A stretch of 64,000 nucleotides of DNA from Variimorphobacter saccharofermentans (GTDB taxonomy: Bacteria > Bacillota > Clostridia > Lachnospirales > Lachnospiraceae), in assembly GCF_014174405.1 (NCBI RefSeq), contig NZ_JACEGA010000001.1, forward strand, positions 2,892,501 to 2,956,500. The letters run 5' to 3'. Numbering within the stretch: position 1 is the first letter of the stretch; every line of letters begins with the position of its first letter. The position numbers and the translations under genes were made by a program. The notes beneath the pieces were generated by a model that was not told the origin of the DNA, searched no databases, and was given only the letters and a program-made list of their open reading frames with translations. Shown piece by piece: positions 28,920-37,180 of this stretch.

Positions 28920-29106
28920 GAATAACAGATAGAAAGATGCCAGCCGGAAGCTGGAAATATATCCAGAGTCGGAGTATTTGCACTCGTCGGTACTTAGGCT
29001 CTGTACTTTAGTGCCTTACGTACCGTTACGTAGTGCAATTAAGCGCAAGCGGCTCCGTGGCGGATATATTTCCAGCTTCCGGCTGGCATCTTTCTATCTG
29101 TTATTC
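28920..29106. repeat. Giant hairpin with a perfect 45-bp stem
   Basis: Arms 28920-28964 and 29062-29106 are exact reverse complements. The 97-nt interior continues the fold (TTGCACT/AGTGCAA, CGGTAC/GTACCG, AGGC/GCCT). It lies 24 nt downstream of the activase stop. No T-run follows on either side, so it is not a plain terminator. It contains no reading frame. It differs in sequence from the elements at 3139 and 58041 but shares their architecture. Confidence 0.9.
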
Positions 29107-29130
29107 ACATCTACATGGACATAGGCTACA

Positions 29131-32100
29131 TCATTTATCCTGTTTGTCTCTCTCCGTCATATTTCTCATCGCCACAGAAAGCATTAGTTTTATACGGTTA
29201 AGCTGGTTTACATTGGATACCCCCGGATCATAATCAATGGGCATAATATTCGCCTGGGGAAACAGTTCCTTCACCGGTTTAATCATTCCCTTGCCTGTAA
29301 TATGGTTCGGGAGGCATGCCAAAGGTTGCACACATATAATATTACTGGTCCCCTGTTCAATGAATTCTATCATTTCCGCGGTAACAAGCCAGCCTTCTCC
29401 TGTCTGATTGCCCAGAGAAAGTACGGATGATGCCATCTTTGCCAGCTCGTCAATGGATGTGGGAGGAAGGAATCTTCTGCTTTTAGCCAGCTCGGTATTG
29501 ATAATGTTTCGATAACTCATAATATAGTTTTTCGCCATATCGCCTAACTGCTGGTTTAGTTTCGTCCCGGCAAGATACTTGAATTTGAAGCGTGAATTAA
29601 AAGCAGAATATAAGAAATAATCCATAAGATCAGGTACAACGGCTTCTGCTCCTCCCTCCTCGATAATATTTACAATATCGTTATTTGCTGTTGGATGATA
29701 TTTCACAAGAATTTCTCCGACAATTCCCACCCTGGGTTTCTTAATATCCACTAATTCCAAATGGTCGAAGTCACGGATAATTCCTTTTATATTTTGATGA
29801 AATTTACGTTTACTTCCTTCTCTGATATTTTCTCTGGCCCGTTCATTCCATTTTTGGTACAAAAGATCGGCAGATCCGGGAAATCTTTCATAAGGTCTTG
29901 TCCGATAAAGAACTCGCATAAATAAGTCCCCATATACGCAAGCCATTATGCATCGATTAATGAGTCCCAAGGAGAATTTAAATCCCGGTTGTTTTTCCAA
30001 CCCAACTGTATTAATGGATATGATCGGAATATGAGCAAATCCGGCCTGCTTTAGTCCAAGCTTTAAAAATGCCATATAGTTGGTTGCTCGACATCCTCCG
30101 CCGCTTTGTGTAATGATAACCGAGGTTTGATCCGAATTGTATTTACCGGATTTCAGTGCTTTTACAATTTGCCCAATCATAATGATCGCCGGATAACAGG
30201 CATCATTATTCACATATTTCAACCCCTCATCCACTGCTGAACGGTCAATTGCCGGTAACACCTCCAGTTGATATCCACAGGCTCTGGCTGCCTCCTGAAT
30301 CAAATCAAAATGTAAGGGTGCCATCTGTGGTGCCAGTATAGTATGAGTCCGTTTCATTTCTTTGGTAAATAGCGGAGTAGGTAATGTCTCTTCCGGCATA
30401 ACCTGAAATAGCTTGTTCTGAGATCGTTCCTCAATTGCTGCCTTTAGGGAACGTATTCTAATCTTAGCCGCGCCCAGATTATTCCCTTCATCAATTTTAA
30501 TCATGGTGTAGATTTTACCGCCATCCGCCAATATTTCAGCAATTTGATCCGAAGTAACCGCATCTAGTCCGCAACCGAAGGAGTTCAGTTGAATCATATC
30601 CAGGCAAGGCTCTTCTACAACAAGGCTGGCCGCCCTGTATAATCTTGAGTTATATACCCACTGATCCACAACCCTCAGCTTCTTCTTCAAGGTTGATAAA
30701 TGAGCGATACTATCCTCTGTTAACACTGCCATATCGAAGGACACAATTAACTCCGCCATTCCATGATTAATTTCGTTGTCAACATGATACGGTTTCCCGC
30801 AAAGTACAATTCCCCTCTTTCCGGTCCTCCTTAGAAATGCCAACACCTCTTCTCCCTTCGTTTGTATATCCCTCTTGTATTTTTCCTGCTCCTTTACTGC
30901 TTCCATTACCGCCTTCTTTATTTCCTCTTTTGGAATATGGAAGCCTTGCAGCTCATCCTGCATTCGTCGGGTCAATACTCTTATATTATCCAGAGAGAGG
31001 AAGGGGGTAATCATAGTTATGCGCCTGCGTTTAATCTCATCAATATTATTTCGAATCACCTCAGGATAGGAAATCACGATAGGACAGTTATAATGATTCG
31101 CCACATCCCTGTATTCTTTTTTCTCATAAACCACGGCAGGATAAAAAATCGTGTCAATTCCCCGATCAATTAAGTCCATAATATGTCCATGACACAATTT
31201 CGCTGGATAGCAGGCAGATTCTGAGGGTATGGTCTCCAATCCCTTTTCAAATAATTTCTTTGAGGATGGAGAAGATAGTACCACTCGAAATCCCAGTGAA
31301 GTAAAGAAGGTAAACCAAAATGGATAGTTTTCGTACATATTAAGGACTCTCGGAATTCCGATTACTCCTCTGATGGCCTCTTTCGGGCTTAGTGGTCTAT
31401 AGCCAAAGGTACGACGGTACTTATATTCATACAGGTTCGGTAGTTTTTCGGTTTTATCTTGTTCTATGCCCAAACCCCTTTCACATCGATTCCCGGCAAC
31501 AAATTTTTCTCCGTCAGAAAAGGTATTTATGGTAAGAAGACAATGATTGCCACAGTTCTCACAACGCCTGTTTGTTGTAGTCATCTGAAAATGGTTTAAT
31601 GCCTCAACCGGGAGAAGAGAGGTTTTCTCTCCTTCCCGATATCTCTCCTTTGAGATTAGCGCAGCACCATACGCACCCATAAGGCCAGCAATATCTGGTC
31701 GTATTGCATTCCTACCGGTAATTAATTCAAAGCTTCTTAATACTGCATCATTTAAAAAGGTACCACCTTGAACGATGATATTATCTCCCAAGTCTTTTTC
31801 ATCTCGTACCTTTATCACCTTAAATAGTGCATTCTTAATCACGGAATAAGAGAGGCCTGCCGATAAATCAGCGATACTTGCCCCCTCCTTCTGCGCTTGT
31901 TTTACTCTGGAATTCATAAACACGGTACACTTCGTACCAAGATCAACGGGATTCTTTGCTTTTAATGCTTCCTTTGCAAATTCCTTTACAGATAGATTTA
32001 AAGACTTGGCAAACCCTTCAAGAAAAGAACCACAACCTGAGGAACATGCCTCATTTAGCAGAATACTATCGACTGCACCGTTCTTAATTCTGAGACATTT

Positions 32101-33375
32101 CATATCCTGTCCGCCGATATCCAGAATGAAATCAACCTGGGGAAGTAAATGCTTTGCTGCCTTGTAATGGGCTATCGTTTCAATCTCTCCGTCATCCGCA
32201 TGCAACGCTGCTTTCATAAGAGCTTCACCATAACCTGTAACGGTGCATTTTGCTATCATAACTTCCCTGGGTAATTCATGATATAGATCCTTCAGAATGT
32301 CTATGAGCTTTGTAAGCGGATTACCTTCATTATTACTGTAATGGGAATATAATAGCTCTCCAGTTTCTCCGATTAGTGCAAGCTTCGTTGTAGTGGAACC
32401 GGCATCAATACCAAGATAGGCTCTACCCCTATAATCGCTTAGCTTTTCCTTCTTAATCTGATTCTGCTCATGTCGTCTGATAAATTGAATATAATCATCA
32501 ATATCCTGAAATAGTGGTTGAAGTCTGGCTGCTTCTTCCTCCTGATAATTCGAAATTCGTTCGATTCGCTTCATCAAATCCTGGTAGGAAATCACTTTTT
32601 CTCCTGACACAGATAATGCAGCACCCATCGCTGCATAAAGCTGTGAGTCTGGCGGGGAGATTGCATGATCCGGATTCAATCTTAAGCTTTCACAGAACCT
32701 CTTACGCAATTCAGATAAATAATGAAGCGGTCCGCCTAAAAAGGCAACCTTCCCACGAATAGGCTTTCCGCAGGCCAGTCCGCCAATAGTCTGATTCACG
32801 ACTGCCTGTAATATAGAAGCCGCAATGTCTTCCTTACTGGCACCATCATTAATGAGTGGCTGAACATCGGTTTTTGCAAATACTCCACAACGGGAGGCTA
32901 TAGGATATATCACCTTATGTCCCTTCGCATATTCGTTCAAGCCTGCTGCATCTGTGTCTAGTAATACAGCCATTTGATCAATGAAAGCGCCCGTACCTCC
33001 CGCACAGCTGCCATTCATCCTCTGCTCGATTCCACCCTTCAGATACGTTATTTTGGCATCCTCACCACCTAGCTCTATCACAACATCTGTCTGAGGAATA
33101 AACGTCTCTACCGCTTTAGAGCATGCAATTACTTCCTGAATAAAGCTTATGTTAAGCCACTTGGATACGGACAATCCTCCTGAGCCAGTCATGCTCAACT
33201 GAATCTTCACATTACCGATAGTGTCATAGCAATCTTTCACCAATTGTATAACCGTATTTTTCATATCTGAGTAATGTCGTTGGTAGTTGCTGTAAATCAA
33301 TTTATTATTATGGTCTAAAACAGCAATTTTCACCGTCGTCGAACCAATATCAATTCCTAATTTGTACTGCTTCAT
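29131..33375 (-). CDS. Giant 2-hydroxyacyl-CoA dehydratase activase/HgdB-like fusion protein
   Basis: 1414 residues from the ATG at 33375 (GGAGG 5 nt upstream). Two tandem BadF/HgdC-type ASKHA ATPase domains come first (about 1-260 and 315-575). Each has its GIDxGSTTxK phosphate loop and its own Cys pair for a bridging [4Fe-4S] cluster (SCAGGTGAF with SRCGVF; ACSSGCGSF with TKCTVF). Then come a CENCGNHC knuckle (near 627), a DUF2229-like region with ESACYPAKLCHGH (near 735), and HgdB-like parts (FGCGLDAVTS, NNDACYPA, QSGGGCRATNY). Related fusions are widespread in clostridia but their substrate is unknown. It may be an ATP-driven low-potential electron donor acting in cis. Confidence 0.9.
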   Translation of the reverse strand: MKQYKLGIDIGSTTVKIAVLDHNNKLIYSNYQRHYSDMKNTVIQLVKDCYDTIGNVKIQLSMTGSGGLSVSKWLNISFIQEVIACSKAVETFIPQTDVVIELGGEDAKITYLKGGIEQRMNGSCAGGTGAFIDQMAVLLDTDAAGLNEYAKGHKVIYPIASRCGVFAKTDVQPLINDGASKEDIAASILQAVVNQTIGGLACGKPIRGKVAFLGGPLHYLSELRKRFCESLRLNPDHAISPPDSQLYAAMGAALSVSGEKVISYQDLMKRIERISNYQEEEAARLQPLFQDIDDYIQFIRRHEQNQIKKEKLSDYRGRAYLGIDAGSTTTKLALIGETGELLYSHYSNNEGNPLTKLIDILKDLYHELPREVMIAKCTVTGYGEALMKAALHADDGEIETIAHYKAAKHLLPQVDFILDIGGQDMKCLRIKNGAVDSILLNEACSSGCGSFLEGFAKSLNLSVKEFAKEALKAKNPVDLGTKCTVFMNSRVKQAQKEGASIADLSAGLSYSVIKNALFKVIKVRDEKDLGDNIIVQGGTFLNDAVLRSFELITGRNAIRPDIAGLMGAYGAALISKERYREGEKTSLLPVEALNHFQMTTTNRRCENCGNHCLLTINTFSDGEKFVAGNRCERGLGIEQDKTEKLPNLYEYKYRRTFGYRPLSPKEAIRGVIGIPRVLNMYENYPFWFTFFTSLGFRVVLSSPSSKKLFEKGLETIPSESACYPAKLCHGHIMDLIDRGIDTIFYPAVVYEKKEYRDVANHYNCPIVISYPEVIRNNIDEIKRRRITMITPFLSLDNIRVLTRRMQDELQGFHIPKEEIKKAVMEAVKEQEKYKRDIQTKGEEVLAFLRRTGKRGIVLCGKPYHVDNEINHGMAELIVSFDMAVLTEDSIAHLSTLKKKLRVVDQWVYNSRLYRAASLVVEEPCLDMIQLNSFGCGLDAVTSDQIAEILADGGKIYTMIKIDEGNNLGAAKIRIRSLKAAIEERSQNKLFQVMPEETLPTPLFTKEMKRTHTILAPQMAPLHFDLIQEAARACGYQLEVLPAIDRSAVDEGLKYVNNDACYPAIIMIGQIVKALKSGKYNSDQTSVIITQSGGGCRATNYMAFLKLGLKQAGFAHIPIISINTVGLEKQPGFKFSLGLINRCIMACVYGDLFMRVLYRTRPYERFPGSADLLYQKWNERARENIREGSKRKFHQNIKGIIRDFDHLELVDIKKPRVGIVGEILVKYHPTANNDIVNIIEEGGAEAVVPDLMDYFLYSAFNSRFKFKYLAGTKLNQQLGDMAKNYIMSYRNIINTELAKSRRFLPPTSIDELAKMASSVLSLGNQTGEGWLVTAEMIEFIEQGTSNIICVQPLACLPNHITGKGMIKPVKELFPQANIMPIDYDPGVSNVNQLNRIKLMLSVAMRNMTERDKQDK

Positions 33376-33566
33376 TCTTACCTCCAAATACCGCTTATTG
33401 CTATACTTATGTATTATTTACTGGATTATCAAAAATAATACATACAATAATGGTTTAGACGGCGGAGTAATTCAAAAATATGCTGGACGAATTCAACTTA
33501 TGTAATTATAATTATATATAATCGTAATGAACTTATAGTAAAGAATATACTTAAAGGAGTGGTTTC

Positions 33567-33692
33567 ATGGCTAATAGGGATATCAAGAAAGAAGTTAAGA
33601 AAAAGAAAAAATCAGAGACCAGTGCTTTACCATCATTAAAACCCATGATGGCGGAACCCGAATTAATTAAAAAGCAAAAAAAGAAAGCATAG
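33567..33692 (+). CDS. Small lysine-rich protein (41 residues)
   Basis: Begins MANRDIKKEVKKKKK and ends with another Lys-rich run; about one third of residues are Lys. The ATG follows AAAGGAG with good spacing, and a stem-loop follows the stop. I recall similar small basic proteins in Lachnospiraceae, without a known role. The charge suggests nucleic-acid or ribosome contact, which is inference. Confidence 0.7.
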   Translation: MANRDIKKEVKKKKKSETSALPSLKPMMAEPELIKKQKKKA

Positions 33693-33748
33693 TCACTTCG
33701 TTATTTTAGCTCTCCTTTTCCGTTCTTTAATAACTTAGGTACAATTTT

Positions 33749-33775
33749 GAGGGTGTGTCAACACCCTCATTACTA
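33749..33775 (+). terminator. Stem-loop after the small lysine-rich gene
   Basis: GAGGGTGT (33749-33756) pairs with ACACCCTC (33761-33768) around a 4-nt loop. It is followed by an AT-rich stretch with TTTT a little later; termination on the plus strand is plausible. Confidence 0.65.
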
Positions 33776-33800
33776 TTTTGCAGATAATATTATCATCATT

Positions 33801-34031
33801 CTATATATCATCGCATTTATAAAATACAATGCTTTCACCTGTTTGCTTTTCATAGATTCTTTTCATATTCATAATGATAAAATAGTGCTTGTCCAATCTG
33901 TTCTTTATATAACATAAAATTGGTGATGATAAGCTCATGCCCCTCCTTACTAGATAATTCATAACTTTTCGATAAAACCGGAATACTCTCCACTCATACT
34001 CTAATCTGAATAACAATCTTTGCTCGCTCAT
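33801..34031 (-). CDS. Small conserved-looking protein of unknown function
   Basis: 76 residues, basic and aromatic-rich in its first half (RLEYEWRVFRFYRKVMNYLVRRG), with one Cys near each end of the second half. GGGAG lies about 10 nt before the ATG. No motif recognised. It stands alone between the small lysine-rich gene and an HTH gene on the opposite strand. Confidence 0.5.
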   Translation of the reverse strand: MSEQRLLFRLEYEWRVFRFYRKVMNYLVRRGMSLSSPILCYIKNRLDKHYFIIMNMKRIYEKQTGESIVFYKCDDI

Positions 34032-34210
34032 TTGCTATCGCTCCCATCGTTATGAATATGGTATTACCTGTAAATCAGAAGCTATTTAATTTCCTTTTTA
34101 TGTGATATAATATCATATTATGACAGCATTTTCTTTTATTATACTCTAAATTAGGAGTATATGCAATCCTTAAATCTCACCATACAATTATTAACAAGAG
34201 GGTGATTTTG

Positions 34211-34417
34211 TTGATTAGTTATATACCATTTTGGAAAACTATTAAGAAAAAAAATATAACTACCTATACTCTGATTGAAGAGTACAAACTAAGTAAGAGC
34301 CTAATTGATAAACTAAAGCATAACAAAGGAATTAATACCTCAACCTTAGATCAATTATGCCAGATACTTGACTGCAAAATCTCAGATATTGCAGAATTTA
34401 AACCAGACGAAAAATAG
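34211..34417 (+). CDS. Small Cro/CI-type HTH regulator
   Basis: 68 residues, essentially one XRE/Cro helix-turn-helix (TLIEEYKLSKSLIDKLKHNKGINTST... is the recognition region, written here in part). I chose TTG at 34211, since GAGGG lies 8 nt upstream and the protein then starts MISYIPFWKTIKKKNIT, as relatives do; GTG at 34202 is too close to the site. Such single-domain repressors usually bind their own or a nearby promoter. No partner gene is adjacent. Confidence 0.8.
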   Translation: MISYIPFWKTIKKKNITTYTLIEEYKLSKSLIDKLKHNKGINTSTLDQLCQILDCKISDIAEFKPDEK

Positions 34418-34452
34418 TTACGGCTTTAGAAATAAAGCGTAACTATTTTTTG
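34413..34452 (+). terminator. Terminator overlapping the HTH gene stop codon
   Basis: AATAGTTACG pairs with CGTAACTATT, and an inner CTTTA/TAAAG closes on GAAA. T6 follows. The TAG stop of the HTH gene lies in the left arm. Confidence 0.9.
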
Positions 34453-34594
34453 ATCTAATTAACTCTTGTTATTAAATTATGGTTTCCTTAGTTCGTAGAA
34501 ATATACGAATGCGATGTTATTTCATCATTTATAAATCATAAACACAGCTTATCTGGATCTCATTCCCTATACTAATTCGGTTTTGATATAGTCT

Positions 34595-35179
34595 CTAGGC
34601 TTTGGCATCAAACGTCGATATCTCCATATCATCCCATATGCCATCGTCTATATATTCCGCTAAACCGTTATCCCGTTGCTTCTTCTTTCTTCCACCTTTC
34701 TCCTTCTCATCCTCTTCAACTTCCGGCAACGATTTATATTTCAGTGTTTTCTTAAAATCCATGGTCACTTTCTGGTATGCACGATATAACATTTCCCGAT
34801 CGGGATCTTTCTTCCCAATACTGGACATGCTCTGCATATATACTTCTTCCACTTCCTTTTTTGATTTACAGTATTTCAACTTTCTCTCCAGCATTTCTCG
34901 TTGCATTTGCACGCGCTTAATACGAATATACATTTCAGGATTGGTTCTTCTTATATATTCCAGTTCACTTGGAGTAAGCTTTTCCCCATTTCTCGCTTTC
35001 TGATATATTTTATCTTCATAGGCCTTTTTTTGCTCCTCAGTCATACGACTCTCCGGCTGCATCATTGCCTTTATCTTTTCAAATGCAGTTTCCCGAGGAG
35101 ATTTCTCTTCCGATTTATTATTGACCCCATTATTATAGTTGCGAATTGTCTCGTTCACCTTCTTGATTGTGATATTCAT
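34595..35179 (-). CDS. Coiled-coil protein of unknown function
   Basis: 194 residues, highly charged and helical, with likely coiled coil around residues 45-150 and an acidic/basic tail (DEKEKGGRKKKQRDN). No membrane segment, signal or catalytic motif. The ATG is preceded by GGAG at 6 nt. The type of sequence recalls poorly known Lachnospiraceae proteins that accompany flagellar or surface genes, but nothing nearby supports a role. Confidence 0.65.
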   Translation of the reverse strand: MNITIKKVNETIRNYNNGVNNKSEEKSPRETAFEKIKAMMQPESRMTEEQKKAYEDKIYQKARNGEKLTPSELEYIRRTNPEMYIRIKRVQMQREMLERKLKYCKSKKEVEEVYMQSMSSIGKKDPDREMLYRAYQKVTMDFKKTLKYKSLPEVEEDEKEKGGRKKKQRDNGLAEYIDDGIWDDMEISTFDAKA

Positions 35180-35252
35180 ATACTCAACTCCAATCTCCGA
35201 TTTATCCTTAGTAAATAGCTTTTCGTTCCGTGGGATAATTAAAACAGTGCTG

Positions 35253-35433
35253 TTATATCCTATATCGGATCATTTTTCCTATTACTATAGTCCATATACT
35301 GATTTTAGCTACTTCAGGATTTATTATTTCAAAGGGAAATTAGTCCGTATCGATTTAAAGCTGACATGTTCAAAGACATTGTCATAGGCTGTATCATATC
35401 CAAAGGTAAGATCGTTCACAATAATTTAGCCAT
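35253..35433 (-). pseudogene. Remnant of an Lsa-like ABC-F ATPase gene
   Basis: Starting at an ATG (35433) with GGAGAG upstream, the minus strand reads M-A-K, then after a one-base loss continues VNDLTFGYDTAYDNVFEHVSF, which in the adjacent frame runs on KIDTD, the N-terminus of Lsa-type ABC-F proteins. The next part expected, WKLG with Walker A, is missing. A stop follows, and downstream FPFEIINPE matches the segment that comes after Walker A. So there are at least two frame changes and one internal deletion; the rest of the gene is gone. Walker A is absent, so it cannot be functional. Confidence 0.7.
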
Positions 35434-35488
35434 AGCTACTCTCCATTCATCTGCATAAATCGTATTATAATAGTTTCTATACTATAAA

Positions 35489-35516
35489 AACCACAAGAAA
35501 TCATCTTCTTGTGGTT
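35489..35516 (-). terminator. Terminator upstream of the ABC-F remnant
   Basis: AACCACAAGAA pairs with TTCTTGTGGTT; on the minus strand TTTTTAT follows. It either ends the HK/ABC operon that lay upstream before the IS came in, or was the attenuator of the lost ABC-F gene. Confidence 0.75.
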
Positions 35517-35585
35517 ATATACCGGAAATATGTTTATTTAGCATATTCTATCATCGCTAGCTGGCCATGTCAACTATGGCTTCTC

Positions 35586-37159
35586 CTTGAGTTTCCGTAG
35601 TTTTATCCACAGTATCCCTGTTTCATCAGTATTGTAATAAACAACTTTTAGAAAATGCCCAAAATATAAGGAATCCTCATCCTTTTTGTAGTAGAATAAT
35701 GGTGTCTAAGCAAAATCTACACTAAACAATAAAGAAAGGGACTCCTTATGCTTAATTCTACTACAAATACTTACACTTTGAAACGTGAAATTTTATCTTT
35801 TTCAAACAAAATATCCCGAAAGCTTTCCAAACCGGATCGAAAGTTTACTGCAGACATGACTTATGGCATGTTAGCTTCTGGCAGTTGCCTTCTGACTGAT
35901 GTTGTGGATCAGCTTCACGAAGATTCCAAAAAGGTCAACAGCGTGGAAAGACTTACCCGACATCTCAATAAGGGAATCCATAATTCTGCCTTGTCTTCGT
36001 ATCTGCATACAATACGTAAATGGGTGCCGGATCAACCAGTTATCCATATCGATGATAGTGATATCATCAAGCCTGACGGCTACAAGTTCGAAGCACTGGG
36101 ACTTGTTCGGGATGGTTCCAAAAGCACCGATACCAAAAATGTCTATGAGAAGGGCTACCATGTAACAGAGGCTTGTGTTATGACTAAAAGCAATCATCCT
36201 GTCAGCATTTATTCTAAAATCCATTCTTCAAAAGAAAAGACCTTCACCTCTGTCAATAACGTAACCTTTGATGCCATGGAGCGCGGAAAAGCAATGTTTG
36301 GCAAAGCTACTTTTGTAATGGACAGGGGCTATGATGATAATAAGATGTTTCTTAAGCTTGATGAATTAAAGCAGGACTATGTGATCCGACTTACAGCTAA
36401 AAGAAAGCTACTTTTTCATAACAAATGGGTGGCCGCTACTGAACTGCGAAATCGTCGAAAAGGCAAAATCACAACACCTGTGTTCTATAAGGGCAAAAAA
36501 AGGGAAGCTTATCTATCCCATGTGAAGGTTCAAATCACTGCATCCAGAAAGGATATTTATCTGGTTCTTGTCTATGGCATCACAGAGCATCCGATGATGC
36601 TCGCAACAAACAAGGAGATAAAGTCCCGAGAAGATGTAATACGAATTGCAAGGCTTTATTTCTCCCGCTGGCGCATTGAGGAATATTTCCGCTGCAAGAA
36701 ACAGGTTTTCCAGTTTGAAAACTTCCGTGTCCGGAAGCTGAAAGCAATTAATGCTCTCAATTTTTATATCACCTTGTGTATGGCATTTCTTGCTCTGGTT
36801 TCAATGAAAGCAGAAACAAATGCCCTAAAGGTTTCAATCATACAGACAGCAGCTCCTGTTAAGGAGAAAGTTCAGTTCTGCTATTATCGGTTAGCAAAAG
36901 GTATCTCCGGCATACTCTCGTATGCAAAAGAAGGCGTCAGGCTATGGTTCAGGACAAAACGTCCTGCATACCGTCAACTTTGCTTTAAGCTAATCGCTTA
37001 AATAGATAAAAGAATACTTATCCCGAAGTCCGGTTTTAAACGGGGCTTATTAAGCTTCTTCTGATCTAGATACTGCCACTCTTACACTTAAAAAAATCAG
37101 CAAATTGGCACTGTCATTAGATTTATTCATTTTCAAAGTGCAATTTGCGGAAACTCAAG
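35586..37159 (+). mobile_element. IS4-family insertion sequence, copy 2 (1574 bp)
   Basis: Same length, ends and transposase as the element at 1523-3096. Flanked by a perfect 9-bp duplication TGGCTTCTC (35577-35585 and 37160-37168). It landed 21 bp beyond the stop of the histidine-kinase gene, between that operon and the ABC-F remnant. The two copies lie in direct orientation about 34 kb apart. Confidence 0.95.
35748..37001 (+). CDS. IS4-family DDE transposase (copy 2)
   Basis: 417 residues, identical to the protein at 1685-2938, with the same HIDDSD, VMDRGYDD and Y-(2)-R-(3)-E-(6)-K motifs. The frame is intact, so this copy should be active as well. See the first copy for details. Confidence 0.95.
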   Translation: MLNSTTNTYTLKREILSFSNKISRKLSKPDRKFTADMTYGMLASGSCLLTDVVDQLHEDSKKVNSVERLTRHLNKGIHNSALSSYLHTIRKWVPDQPVIHIDDSDIIKPDGYKFEALGLVRDGSKSTDTKNVYEKGYHVTEACVMTKSNHPVSIYSKIHSSKEKTFTSVNNVTFDAMERGKAMFGKATFVMDRGYDDNKMFLKLDELKQDYVIRLTAKRKLLFHNKWVAATELRNRRKGKITTPVFYKGKKREAYLSHVKVQITASRKDIYLVLVYGITEHPMMLATNKEIKSREDVIRIARLYFSRWRIEEYFRCKKQVFQFENFRVRKLKAINALNFYITLCMAFLALVSMKAETNALKVSIIQTAAPVKEKVQFCYYRLAKGISGILSYAKEGVRLWFRTKRPAYRQLCFKLIA

Positions 37160-37180
37160 TGGCTTCTCCTCATATTACCA

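Larger units (their letters stand above)
28708..29130. other. Intergenic region holding giant hairpin structures
   Basis: No gene is visible. It contains the ABC exporter leader (28708-28860), a smaller hairpin at 28879-28919, and the perfect 45-bp inverted repeat at 28920-29106 described separately. Confidence 0.7.
35180..35585. other. Intergenic region with a gene remnant and a terminator
   Basis: The stretch holds an ABC-F pseudogene (35253-35433) and a hairpin at 35489-35516, described separately. Its right end is the 9-bp target duplication of IS copy 2. Confidence 0.7.

Noticed and set aside
1523..37159. Composite transposon bounded by the two IS copies
   Set aside because: Each copy has its own perfect, different 9-bp target duplication, so they inserted independently; the enclosed 32 kb consists of core genes.
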